Shown piece after piece: positions 54,463 to 63,247 of a DNA stretch of 64,000 bases (its first letter is position 1; each line of letters opens with the position of its first letter). The position numbers were made by a program, and so were the translations under genes. The DNA comes from CBDCXF01 sp965223755 (GTDB taxonomy: Bacteria; Acidobacteriota; Thermoanaerobaculia; Multivoradales; JAHEKO01). The notes under the pieces are model-generated. The model searched no databases, was not told the origin of the DNA, and saw nothing but the letters and a program-made list of their open reading frames with translations. The stretch is from contig CBDCXF010000002.1 in the NCBI GenBank assembly GCA_965223755.1, forward strand, positions 62,001 through 126,000, in the 5' to 3' direction.

Positions 54463-55187
54463 GAACGATAGAGTTTCTTCGCGGCGTAAAGGGCAGCAGT
54501 ATCAAGTCCCGCGATGAGGGACTTGAAAGCCCATGTCGCTAGAAAAAACCAAAGAAACTTACTTGGTGTTTCGACCGGCTGAACTCCCCAAAACGCAATC
54601 CCTAAAAAGATAGCTGTGTCAATCCCTTGGGATATGAATGTCGAGACATTGTTCCGAAGCCAAAGCTTCGCTCGACCGGTCCTACTTAGAATCGCATGGT
54701 AAACGCCGATGTCAAGAAGATTGCTGACAAGATAAGCAACGAAAGAACCAAGTATCAGGCGTGGCAGGAAGGTGAAAGCTGACCTGTAGGTCTCAGCGCT
54801 TTCAATCGGAGCATTCATGACGGTCCATAAGGCCACGAGGAAAACCCCTTGCCCAAGCAGACCAGCCCAGACAGCATGTCGGGCGTCGGATTTGGAGTAG
54901 AACTCTGAAAGAAGGTCTGTCACCACAAAGCACCCGGCGTAAATCGGTACGGCAAGGTTCATTAGGATTACAACGTTATTTATTTCGCCTAGAGCAAAGA
55001 AACTGCCAGCGAAAACGTTTGCGGTAATCAGATATATAGGAAGCAGTGCAACAAGCCATTCCCGGCCAGCCCGCATTACAAAAACGGGCAAGAAAAAGCA
55101 GAGCAGCGCCAAGCCAAGAAACCTTCCGATCAACTTGGCATCAGCGAATAACGAAAACAGTGGTTCGATGGTTGTGAGGTCAGCCAC
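54459..55187 (-). CDS. VUT-family (YhhQ/queuosine-precursor-type) transporter
   Basis: 242 aa, about six transmembrane helices. The segment SNLLDIGVYHAIL followed by LWLRNNVSTFISQGIDTAIF is characteristic of the COG1738 VUT family, whose members take up queuosine precursors or related small molecules. GTG start at 55187 with AGGAGG 7 nt before it. It overlaps its neighbours by 8 and 4 bp. A core-type transporter in an island suggests that its substrate is used by the neighbouring genes. Confidence 0.75.
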   Translation of the reverse strand: MADLTTIEPLFSLFADAKLIGRFLGLALLCFFLPVFVMRAGREWLVALLPIYLITANVFAGSFFALGEINNVVILMNLAVPIYAGCFVVTDLLSEFYSKSDARHAVWAGLLGQGVFLVALWTVMNAPIESAETYRSAFTFLPRLILGSFVAYLVSNLLDIGVYHAILSRTGRAKLWLRNNVSTFISQGIDTAIFLGIAFWGVQPVETPSKFLWFFLATWAFKSLIAGLDTAALYAAKKLYRS

Positions 55188-55929
55188 TTTGATACCTCCT
55201 GTGTATTGCCTGCAAACGCCTCATTTCATGGACTGCTTGATCTGATGGTAGACGACCCATCCAGTCAGCGTTCAGTCGGACCTTAAGTTGATATTTGTTG
55301 TCGGTAGACTTTTCTATGGTCGGATGGCTGTTCGCCTGAAACCCTTTTACGGTATCGGACGACACGTACAAAGCGACAGGTATCGGATGTGGCTCTGCAA
55401 GCTGAACCCACTTCATTTTTCCCACCAATGCAGAATCAAATGTTGGATCGGTCAGGAGCATTTGCTTCAAGACTTGTGCATACGACGCGTTCTGTTGGAA
55501 GAAGACAACTGACTGGCATATGTTCAACTGTTTCTTCAGCAGACCGTAAGCGCCTGCTTCATCCTGGAGTAGGTCTAACGTCGGTTCGCATGCGATCCAA
55601 ACATGGAGGACACCTTTCATATACGCTGCCTGGCGCCCCCAGATATCGTGCAATTGGTCGCAATGGCGGAGAAGCCCGTTGAGAATGTCCTCAAGCAGTT
55701 GTTTGTAGTCCTCATTCGGTAGTCGTTTTGGGTCTCGCAGTTCATCTCGGAGAGCCGAACCGAGATTGTCGAGAAAAATAGTGGGCGACCTGAATTCGCC
55801 TGAAAGAAGCTCCTGAAGTAACGCTCTAAGTCGCTGACTGGCCGGCTGTGGTCGTGAAACAAAAACTTCCGTGATCGACGCCTTGTGTCGATCCCAGATC
55901 TTGTGCGCAGCGTGAGTCTCTTTGAACAC
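55180..55929 (-). CDS. Unknown 249-aa protein, first gene of the island operon
   Basis: Soluble, no signal peptide. Mostly helical N-terminus (ALLQELLSGEFRSPTIFLDNLGSALRDEL) and a C-terminal part with beta strands (PIPVALYVSSDTVKGF, YQLKVRLNADWMG). No domain recognised. GTG start 55929 without a clear RBS; other starts are possible. The 8-bp overlap with the transporter gene shows tight co-expression. Confidence 0.6.
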   Translation of the reverse strand: MFKETHAAHKIWDRHKASITEVFVSRPQPASQRLRALLQELLSGEFRSPTIFLDNLGSALRDELRDPKRLPNEDYKQLLEDILNGLLRHCDQLHDIWGRQAAYMKGVLHVWIACEPTLDLLQDEAGAYGLLKKQLNICQSVVFFQQNASYAQVLKQMLLTDPTFDSALVGKMKWVQLAEPHPIPVALYVSSDTVKGFQANSHPTIEKSTDNKYQLKVRLNADWMGRLPSDQAVHEMRRLQAIHRRYQSG

Positions 55930-56522
55930 TTCGTATGTACGCTAGTCAGCACTACCGCGACCAGCTCATCCCTTTGCTGAGTAACGGCAGGGTAAAGAGT
56001 CAGTGCTAGAGATGTCAAGTTGCTCACCGTGTCTGGAAAGCCGCAGAAAGCATGCCAGTTTGTCCACAGCCGGGTTGGTTTGGCCTAAACCAAGGAATCG
56101 ATTCGCGGATAGAACACGAATCGAGTGGGGCAGAGTCGATCTTGTTTTCGAAGCTCTGGGGAAGGTTGCTGTTGAATTCGAGAATATTTCGAGGGATCTG
56201 CCGACTACGAGTTTCGAGTATGTAGTGTCTTTGGTATCCGAGCAGTCTTCGATCAGGAAGTTAGGACAACGGGTCGACGGGGAACTCTATCCGCAGCGCG
56301 AAGCGTCCGTACAGTTCCCCTGCAGGAATTCAAAGAAGGCCTCGCATCTCATACTAGTTCTGCTCGGCCTTCTGCCTTAGCACCGCCGAACCAAAACAAA
56401 GAACCAAGACGCACGCGGCGTAGGCGAGCCGCTCGACTCGCCACCAAAATCTCTCGAAAATCCCGCTGATACAAGAGTGGTAGAGGGACCGGCGACCAGT
56501 GAACCTCACAGGTTCGGCCCTA
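55930..56522. other. Non-coding or decayed stretch before the right end of the element
   Basis: About 590 bp between the unknown 249-aa gene and the right-end repeats. One frame (56003-56380 on the plus strand) is open for about 125 codons but has no start with an RBS, no domain and irregular composition, so I do not call it. Upstream promoter elements for the leftward operon should lie in its left part. Confidence 0.5.
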
Positions 56523-56604
56523 CGAAACCTCAATCTGTGATTACCCGGTGATTACTACCAAGAAATTACAATTTTTCACGATATCGCGAAAAGTATTGTA
56601 GTAA
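56523..56604. promoter_or_regulatory. Right end of the integrative element with paired arm-type sites
   Basis: Contains GTGATTACC (56537-56545) and GTGATTACT (56548-56556), spaced by 11 bp as at the left end, and aligns overall with the degenerate copy at 47011-47113. It sits between the cargo and attR. Confidence 0.65.
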
Positions 56605-56681
<77 letters not shown>

Positions 56682-56773
56682 ACCGGATCGCGAATGATAT
56701 GCAATGGTCTGGGCAGTCGCAATAGAGCGAAAAGGGAGTTCCGAATCGAAGCGCACAGTCGGACAGCGAAGAA

Positions 56774-56998
56774 TCAACCGCCCTGCACAAAGCGAACGAT
56801 TTCTAGCCGGTCGTCGGGCGCCAAGGTGACTTCTTTGTAGTCGTCGCGGCGGACGATTTCGCGGTTGTGTTCCACCGCAACAATGCGCGGATCCAGACCC
56901 AGTTCATCGAGCAAGGCATCGATGGTCAGACCCGGATGCCACTTTCTCGAATCGCCGTTGACGGTCACAGTGACATTGGAAGAGGCGCCGTTCATCAT
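56774..56998 (-). CDS. thiS: Sulfur-carrier protein ThiS
   Basis: 74 aa ubiquitin-like sulfur carrier used to build the thiazole of thiamin. Ends in Gly-Gly, the residue pair that is adenylated and thiocarboxylated. TVNGDSRKW near the start and RDDYKEVTLAPDDRLEIVRFVQGG at the end fit ThiS. No thiG, thiF or thiH adjoins it, so partner genes lie elsewhere. Two ATGs occur in tandem at the start; the first is used. Confidence 0.88.
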   Translation of the reverse strand: MMNGASSNVTVTVNGDSRKWHPGLTIDALLDELGLDPRIVAVEHNREIVRRDDYKEVTLAPDDRLEIVRFVQGG

Positions 56999-57120
56999 TA
57001 CTAAAGTCTACCTGCCCGGCTTGGGCTCAGCCGGATCCCTTGAGCTGAGTGGAGATGCACACGGGCTTGACCAATTCAGCAAAATTCGCCGCAAACACCG
57101 ACCAAGCACAGAAGGCCGGC

Positions 57121-57153
57121 GATTGTGGGAGGCATTTTTTGCCTCCCACAATC
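57121..57153. terminator. Perfect palindrome between thiS and the anchor-L protein
   Basis: GATTGTGGGAGGC and GCCTCCCACAATC form a perfect 13-bp stem with a T-rich 7-nt loop. No U-run follows the stem on either strand, so it may be a Rho-assisted terminator or processing signal, or a repeat element. It lies 57 bp beyond the stop of the large minus-strand gene. Confidence 0.55.
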
Positions 57154-57211
57154 TTGGTCAGACTACGTAATAGCTCTGCTGCGGATGACGAACACCTGCA
57201 GCGCTAACGAA

Positions 57212-59503
57212 TTAGTTCGTGTTGACACAAAGCTCATATTCACCATAACCGCTTGCCGAAACGACCTTCCATCCGTAGCGGCCGGCTGACCCAGAATAAC
57301 TGATCTGTTCTTCGGGTCCTGACTGCTCCGACGACGCCACCAGCAGCCACCGCCCTTCGAAAGAATCGTACTTATAGAGATAAAGGTTGAAGTCGCCGTC
57401 AGGCGCGCCGTTTAGCGTGCCGTTGATGATTCCCGCCTCGGTCTGATCTAGCCGGTGCCGCTCGTAGTCTCCTTGACCGGAAAGGTACCCGTCAAATTTT
57501 TTGTCGCAAAGATCGTCGCAGTCGACAACGATCTCGATCCAATCGACACAAAACACCTCGTCGAATCCACCGTATTTGTTGGTGACCCGGAAACGAACCG
57601 TCGTCTGGGGGGAGATAAACGCGGAAATGTCAATCGATTCGGTACCGCTGTCAAATCCGTAAATTCCAGTGAAAACCCGCAACGTCGTCCAATTGACGCC
57701 ATCCGTGGAAATGTCGAGTGTCACTTCGTCGTCTGGATCAACGTAATTCCCCGCGAGCCAGCCAAAGTTAAGCTGGGCCGAGTTGGCTCCGGACAGATCT
57801 GCCGTTCGCTGTGCGCTTGGCTCGGCACCCGAGTCAGGATAGTCGTCAAGAGTCAGAAAGCCGGCATGGACCCGCACGTTCCCTGACGCAGCACCCCCGC
57901 CAAGCGGGTCGTCCTCTTCCCAGGGCCCCGACCACGGCAGGGAGCCGTCGTTCCCTTGAAACGAGCCGTCGGTCGAAAACCGGTCCTTGTGATTGCCATC
58001 GACGCATTCCGACGGAACTTCGTCGCAATCGATAACAATCTTGATCCAATCGACACAAAACACCTCGTCGAATCCACCGTATTTGTTGGTGACCCGGAAA
58101 CGAACCGTCGTCTGGGGAGAGATAAACGCGGAAATGTCAATCGATTCGGTACCGCTGTCAAATCCGTAAATTCCACTGAAAACTTGCAACGTCGTCCAAT
58201 TGACGCCATCCGTGGAAATGTCGAGTGTCACTTCGTCATCTGGATCAACGTAATTCCCCGCGAGCCAGCCAAAGCTGAGCTGCGCGGACGCGGCGCCGGA
58301 AAGATCGGCCGTTCGTCGCACACCTGGCTCTGTGCCAGAATCGGGGCGGTCGTGAAGGGTCAGCAGCCCGCCATGGACTTCAACGTGCCCCGATGCAGCG
58401 CCGCCGCCCAACGGATCGTCCTCCATCCAGGGGCCTGACCACATCAGCGAGCCGTCGTTTCCTTCGTACGAACCGTCCATTGAAAATGTGTCTTTATAGG
58501 TGCCGTCTATGCAATCGGGCATGCATTCAATGCTCCCCTGCTCGACGAGAACCCACGAATCGAGGCGACCGTCAGCAACGTCCGTCACACCTAGACGAAA
58601 GGTGGTTACCTCTGGTGCCGCGTCGACCGGGGATGTCGCTGTTAGCAAATCGGTATACCCATCCGCTTCATTGTTCTGTGGACAGGGGGCGGCTCCGTCT
58701 GGAGTACTGCAGTCGTTGTTAGTGAAGAGATCAGGGTTCGAATGATCTTCGCCGATTATGTTGTCGCCCGACGCAGTGCAATCCGTGTCCGCCAGATCGA
58801 TGGCTCCGTCGCCATCATCGTCGAGGCCGTTAGCGCAAACGTCGAAAAATTCTGAGCCGCCATTAACGGTGTTGATCGACACTGGTGTGACGCCATCGGG
58901 AAGGATCGCGGCATTATTGTCGTTAACAAACAAACCAAACACATCGGTGAAGACAAAGCCGACAAAATTGTTGTACTCGTCGGAAGCAAACTGGTAGTTG
59001 AATTGAACCGAACCAGGGGTCGGGCAAGTCAACGCAAATTCTAGAACGCAAGCGTCAAAAGTTTCCGCGCCAGGGACCAAACTTCCCAACTGATCGTCCC
59101 CGGCGTCAAAAGGAGACTCAAAAGATGTCGTGATGAAATCTGAGCTGTTGGGGCCAACCAGATCGACCGCCATACCTGTTGACAGGACGATTCCGGAGTC
59201 GATGTCGAAGTCGGCAGATAAACCTCCCGAAAAAACGCCGGCGCAACGCGGATCACCTTCGAGATTGACGCTGCCTGGCACTACTTCCGCGTTTCCGCCC
59301 GCGACCAGCGAATCAACCAGAATCTCAGCTGTACTCGGCGCCGTAATCTCTATCCCGTCCTGGGCATGAATTGGATCTCCAGACGCCAACAGCCAGAGCG
59401 CCGACCCAACGAGCCACAAAGCCGCGCCCCCTGCCAATTTTCCTCTTTTCCCACACCCCCACCCAGCCATCGACACAAAAAAACACTTTGGGTATTTGTG
59501 CAC
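57212..59503 (-). CDS. Secreted choice-of-anchor L protein with a duplicated domain
   Basis: 763 aa. Signal peptide up to about residue 48 (DPIHAQ). A choice-of-anchor L-like region with NYQFASDEYNNFVGFVFTDVF and Asp-rich metal-like loops (GLDDDGDGAIDLADTDC) is followed by two nearly identical domains, each beginning near K-D-x-FS-x-DGS and containing SGPW, DDPLGGGAASG and VDPDDEVTLDISTDGV, about 169 residues apart. The C-terminus resembles a PPC-type domain. Likely cell-surface or extracellular, carbohydrate or matrix contact; function unknown. Confidence 0.78.
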   Translation of the reverse strand: MHKYPKCFFVSMAGWGCGKRGKLAGGAALWLVGSALWLLASGDPIHAQDGIEITAPSTAEILVDSLVAGGNAEVVPGSVNLEGDPRCAGVFSGGLSADFDIDSGIVLSTGMAVDLVGPNSSDFITTSFESPFDAGDDQLGSLVPGAETFDACVLEFALTCPTPGSVQFNYQFASDEYNNFVGFVFTDVFGLFVNDNNAAILPDGVTPVSINTVNGGSEFFDVCANGLDDDGDGAIDLADTDCTASGDNIIGEDHSNPDLFTNNDCSTPDGAAPCPQNNEADGYTDLLTATSPVDAAPEVTTFRLGVTDVADGRLDSWVLVEQGSIECMPDCIDGTYKDTFSMDGSYEGNDGSLMWSGPWMEDDPLGGGAASGHVEVHGGLLTLHDRPDSGTEPGVRRTADLSGAASAQLSFGWLAGNYVDPDDEVTLDISTDGVNWTTLQVFSGIYGFDSGTESIDISAFISPQTTVRFRVTNKYGGFDEVFCVDWIKIVIDCDEVPSECVDGNHKDRFSTDGSFQGNDGSLPWSGPWEEDDPLGGGAASGNVRVHAGFLTLDDYPDSGAEPSAQRTADLSGANSAQLNFGWLAGNYVDPDDEVTLDISTDGVNWTTLRVFTGIYGFDSGTESIDISAFISPQTTVRFRVTNKYGGFDEVFCVDWIEIVVDCDDLCDKKFDGYLSGQGDYERHRLDQTEAGIINGTLNGAPDGDFNLYLYKYDSFEGRWLLVASSEQSGPEEQISYSGSAGRYGWKVVSASGYGEYELCVNTN

Positions 59504-60138
59504 CGCATCTCCTCCTTAAATTAAGGCAAACAAAAAAAGCATGCGTCAACGCACGCGCCCGTGAATCACGGGACTATTTGGAACGGGTGATTTCTATCAC
59601 ACTCTTAGATATGTGATCAACAGCACTGTCGACTCTCGCTGGTTGCAGCATTGACTCGGGACATCCCGCAGTTGGAATCGCCTACGCAGACGCAAAGGAA
59701 ACAGAACACCTCCGTAGTTTGTCGACTCTGGAGCGGCGAGTCGGACGGGCTCGGGTTCGAGTTCTCTCCCAAGATGGACCGGTCAGGAAACCCCGCACCC
59801 ATTGCCGGGGCGTAGACCGGTCTTGACCCTGAGATCGGCGGTATAGAGCCGCGATACCTGTCACGCCGCGTTGGACGCCCGTGATCGAAGCGGGCTTTGA
59901 GCCGAAGTTCGAGCCAAAGTAAAACAGTTGGCCGACCAAGCTGCCTTGCCACGAATCGCCCAAGCCTGGCGCAACCAGACACGAACTGGTTTGGTTTCGG
60001 TCTCAGCCCGAGACCTGCGGCCGAACGTGACGTGAGTGCCGCTTTTCTGACGAGCCTAGAAACCCATGTGTTCGGCTTGCGGTCGGCCCGATTACTTCAG
60101 TTCGTCCGGATCGCGACCAGCGCAGAGAACAAGTGGAA
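59504..60138. other. Intergenic stretch with no gene found
   Basis: About 630 bp between the anchor-L gene and the next minus-strand gene. Two overlapping open frames on the minus strand (about 59617-59982) lack a recognisable domain and share no frame for long. The promoter of the anchor-L gene should lie near 59504-59560, where a TAAATTTAAGG-like AT-rich patch is followed by a GGAGGAGA RBS. Confidence 0.5.
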
Positions 60139-60792
60139 TCAGACGAGAAAACGCGCGGTCGCCTCGCCGCCGTGCCAACGCGAGCGCAGCAGGAGACCGC
60201 CTGGGCGGACGCTCGGGATGTCGCAGGCGAACGAGGCGCAGCCGTTGTCGTCGGTAGGGCCGGCCATCAGCATCTTGCTGGGGCCCAGGATCCGGAAACA
60301 CTCCACTTCGATCTCGGCTCCAGCAACCGGCGCTCCGTTGTCGTGAAGGAGTTGAGCGGTAACGACGCCGGAACCTTCAGCCACGGCCTTACGCATGGAC
60401 GCACTGTCAATGCGAAAACTCGCCGGCCTTTGTTTGTGCGCTCGCTGGCCGCGGACAAAGGCCGCCAACCTCGCCACCAGGCCCCCTCCGGGGCCGGCGG
60501 TCTCTTGGTCCGTGCCCTCGATTTCTTCGCTGAGCGAAACCACCTCGATCGCTTCGTCCTCGCCAACCCACAACTCCAGAGACCCTTGCTGGAGCCTCTC
60601 AACGATGTCTTGGTGCAGTTGCTGTGTTTCTCGCTCGTCTCCGGCGGCGCGGTGCGCGTAGACCACCTGACCACCACGGTAGACCAAACTCTCCACTCCA
60701 CCCGGAATTTCCTGGGTTTGCACGTGGTAGGTGCTATCCCCAATGGTGACGTCGGAGTTAAACCCGGCCAATATGTTCCTCCTAAGCGGCAT
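60139..60792 (-). CDS. Conserved hypothetical protein with an N-terminal antenna-like domain
   Basis: 217 aa from ATG 60792. The opening ILAGFNSDVTIGDSTYHVQTQEIPGGVESLVYRGGQVVYA recalls a domain seen in Acidobacteriota and Deltaproteobacteria proteins that start with such HVQTE/YHGG blocks, but no function is known to me. A central linker (GTDQETAGPGGG) leads to a C-terminal Ig-like part (APVAGAEIEVECF). No signal peptide. Divergent from the enoyl-CoA hydratase gene. Confidence 0.6.
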   Translation of the reverse strand: MPLRRNILAGFNSDVTIGDSTYHVQTQEIPGGVESLVYRGGQVVYAHRAAGDERETQQLHQDIVERLQQGSLELWVGEDEAIEVVSLSEEIEGTDQETAGPGGGLVARLAAFVRGQRAHKQRPASFRIDSASMRKAVAEGSGVVTAQLLHDNGAPVAGAEIEVECFRILGPSKMLMAGPTDDNGCASFACDIPSVRPGGLLLRSRWHGGEATARFLV

Positions 60793-60924
60793 TGTCTGGC
60801 CGGTTCGAGCGTGAGACAATGATTCAAGTCACACCGGGCTGACGATGACGTCATCCGGGAAGAGTGCGAGTATTGCAAAGGCTCTCTTCGACCATCTAAA
60901 GAAACAACTCGGAGGACCACGACG

Positions 60925-61719
60925 ATGGCAGACCAGGATGTCCTGGTGGAATATAGCGTTCGCGATGGCGTCGCATATATGGTGTTGACCGATCCACCAG
61001 CCAACACTTACACCCACGAGATGATGCGCCAGTTGGACGAGGCGATCTTAAAGGCGCGTTTCGACGAGAACGTGCACGTCATCGTTCTCACCGGACGCGG
61101 TGACAAGTTTTTCTGCGCCGGCGCCAACATCAACATGTTGCAGACCTCGGACCCGACCTTCAAGTACTACTTCTGTCTGCACGCCAACGAGACTCTGAAC
61201 CGCCTCGAACACACTCCGAAATTGGTCATCGCCGCCCTCAACGGCCACACCGTCGGCGGAGGTCTCGAGATCGCCATGGCCGCCGATCTGCGCATTGCCA
61301 ACAAAGACTCGGGCAGCGTCGGACTGCCGGAAGTCAACCTGGGTGTGTTGCCCGGTACCGGCGGCACCCAGCGCCTGGTGCGTATCGTGGGCAAGCAGCG
61401 AGCCATCGAACTCATGGTCAGCGGCCGACTGCTCAGCTACGAAGATGCTCAAGACCTCGGCGTTGTCAGCGAGATCTACGACGGCGACGATTTCGAGGGT
61501 CACATCCACGATTACGCCAAGTCGTTTTGCCCGCCCAACCGTGCCGCCAAGGCGGTCGGTCGGATCAAGCGGTCGGTGCAGAGCGGCGCCGAAGTGCCCT
61601 TCGAGAGCGCCCTCGCCATCGAGCGCGAGTTGCAGCAGCAGCTCTTCCAGAGCAGCGACGCCAAGGAAGGCCTCGCGGCGTACGTCGAAAAGCGCAAGCC
61701 GGAGTTTTCGGCGAGCTAG
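60925..61719 (+). CDS. Enoyl-CoA hydratase/isomerase
   Basis: 264 aa crotonase-fold enzyme. The oxyanion-hole loops are CAGANINML and GHTVGGGLEIAMAADLRIA. The two Glu positions used for hydration are in GGGLE and GLPEVNLGVLPG. RBS GGAGGA is 12 nt before ATG 60925. The family hydrates 2-enoyl-CoA; exact substrate not predictable. Start of a beta-oxidation-like group with the thiolase and a second crotonase. Confidence 0.85.
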   Translation: MADQDVLVEYSVRDGVAYMVLTDPPANTYTHEMMRQLDEAILKARFDENVHVIVLTGRGDKFFCAGANINMLQTSDPTFKYYFCLHANETLNRLEHTPKLVIAALNGHTVGGGLEIAMAADLRIANKDSGSVGLPEVNLGVLPGTGGTQRLVRIVGKQRAIELMVSGRLLSYEDAQDLGVVSEIYDGDDFEGHIHDYAKSFCPPNRAAKAVGRIKRSVQSGAEVPFESALAIERELQQQLFQSSDAKEGLAAYVEKRKPEFSAS

Positions 61720-61734
61720 GTCGATCCATCGATT

Positions 61735-61880
61735 TCGTCATCCCGGCGGCGGAAAGTGCGGGGGGCCGGGATCCCCGCTCCCCCCTGACCCCACCCGCGG
61801 GGATGACGAAACAAGGGTTCTCTAGTGACCACCATCGTCACTCCGTCACTCCGTCACTTGTCACTCCATCACTTGTCACC
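61735..61880. repeat. Family A inverted repeat plus GTCAC heptamers before the thiolase
   Basis: From 61738, GTCATCCCGGCGG and CCGCGGGGATGAC (ending about 61806) form the two ends of a family A element. Then at 61826-61880 a row of seven-bp spaced GTCAC motifs (GTCACTC, GTCACTT, GTCACC) reaches the thiolase ATG itself, leaving no normal Shine-Dalgarno. Confidence 0.75.
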
Positions 61881-61881
61881 A

Positions 61882-63075
61882 ATGCCCAAAACCCCCGTCG
61901 TCCTCGCCGCCCCCGTTCGCACTCCAATCGGCAAGTTTGGCGGGGCTCTGTCACCGCTGACCGCCGCCGATTTGGGGAGTGCAGCAGCGACGGCGTGCCT
62001 CGACCGGGCGGGCCTATCCGGAGAAACCATCGATCAGGCGGTCTTCGGCCACGCTCGCCAGGCCGGCGGTGGTCCCAACACCGCGCGCCAGATCGCATTT
62101 CGAGCCGGCGTGCCGGTCGAGCGCCCCGCGTTCACGGTCAATCAGGCGTGCGGCTCAGGGCTGCAGGCGATCTTCGCCGCCGCCCGCGCTATTTCGACCG
62201 GTGAGGCCGAGGTGGTGCTCGCCGGGGGCACCGAGAGCATGTCCAATACGCCCTACATGTTGCCGCGCGCCCGCTGGGGCTATCGGCTCGGCCACGCTGA
62301 ACTCACCGACGGCATGTACCGGGACGGGTTTAACGATCCACTCTCCGGAATGGTCATGGGCGAAACCGCTGAAGAACTGGCTGTCGACGAGGGCGTAACA
62401 CGCAAAGACGCGGATCGCTGGGCGGCCAGCAGCCAGCAGCGCTGCCAGGAAGCGCGCGCTGCGGGTCGATTTGAGCGCGAGATCGTGCCGGTTGAAGTGG
62501 CCGGGCGGCGGGGCTCGGTAACGGTCGACGGCGATGAACATCCCAGAGACGACGTCACCGCCGAAGGCTTGACCAAGCTCAAGCCGGTCTTCCGCGAAGG
62601 CGGTACGGTCACCGCTGGTAACGCCTCCGGTATCACCGACGGTGCTGCCGCTCTGATCGTCGCTTCCGAGGAGGCGGCGGAGAGGCTCGGGCTCGAAGTC
62701 GCGGCGCGGCTGTTGGATTGGGAAGTAGTTGGGGTCGAGCCTCGGATCATGGGCATTGGCCCAGTCCCAGCGGTCAACAATCTGCTTGTGCGCCAAGGTG
62801 CAGAGCTCGCTGACATCGATTTGATGGAGCTGAATGAGGCCTTCGCCAGCCAGGTTCTCGCCTGCCTCAAGCACTTGCCGATCCCCGAAAAGAAGGTCAA
62901 CCCTGACGGCGGTGCGATCGCCCTCGGACATCCAATCGGCTGCACCGGCGCGCGCATCTTGGTGACCCTGATCCACGGCCTCGCCGAGCGCGGACTCCAA
63001 TGCGGCATCGCCACGCTGTGTGTCTCCGGGGGCATGGGGCTCGCGGCGTTGATCGAACGCCCAAGCGCAACATGA
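61882..63075 (+). CDS. Acetyl-CoA acetyltransferase (thiolase)
   Basis: 397 aa, two-domain thiolase. Nucleophilic Cys in VNQACGSGLQ (about residue 88), His in ALGHPIGCTGARI and the second Cys in TLCVSGGMG complete the catalytic set. Condenses or cleaves acetyl-CoA units in beta-oxidation or acetoacetyl-CoA metabolism. The frame extends upstream through repeat DNA to a GTG at 61825, but the N-terminus MPKTPVVLAAPVRTPIGKF starting at 61882 is the family start. No RBS is visible because the repeat abuts the ATG. Confidence 0.92.
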   Translation: MPKTPVVLAAPVRTPIGKFGGALSPLTAADLGSAAATACLDRAGLSGETIDQAVFGHARQAGGGPNTARQIAFRAGVPVERPAFTVNQACGSGLQAIFAAARAISTGEAEVVLAGGTESMSNTPYMLPRARWGYRLGHAELTDGMYRDGFNDPLSGMVMGETAEELAVDEGVTRKDADRWAASSQQRCQEARAAGRFEREIVPVEVAGRRGSVTVDGDEHPRDDVTAEGLTKLKPVFREGGTVTAGNASGITDGAAALIVASEEAAERLGLEVAARLLDWEVVGVEPRIMGIGPVPAVNNLLVRQGAELADIDLMELNEAFASQVLACLKHLPIPEKKVNPDGGAIALGHPIGCTGARILVTLIHGLAERGLQCGIATLCVSGGMGLAALIERPSAT

Positions 63076-63102
63076 GCGCCGGCCGTCAGGACCAGTTCAA
63101 CC

Positions 63103-63209
63103 GGGGAGGGGGCGAGCTCCTCCCCTACAGCCACTCGACGCGGGAGGGGGCAAGCCCCTCCCCTACAGCCACTCAACAAGGGAGGGGGCAAGCCCCTCCC
63201 CTACAGCAC
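63103..63209. repeat. Three tandem family C palindromes
   Basis: Three copies of an approximately 38-bp unit. Each has GGGAGGGGGCAAGC followed by CCCTCCCCTAC, then a short CAGCCACTC linker. They are inverted relative to the 5837 and 6188 copies. The first unit differs (GCGAGCTCC), the other two are near identical. They precede the next gene by about 40 bp. Confidence 0.8.
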
Positions 63210-63247
63210 TAACCATTAACTACTAGCACCAGCCAAGGAGACCTGCC

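Noticed and set aside
56003..56380. 125-codon plus-strand frame near the right end of the element
   Set aside because: No RBS, no recognised domain, and irregular composition; kept as an unassigned region.
59617..59982. Overlapping minus-strand frames in the gap before the anchor-L gene
   Set aside because: Two frames compete over the same bases with no motif, and neither has a good start.
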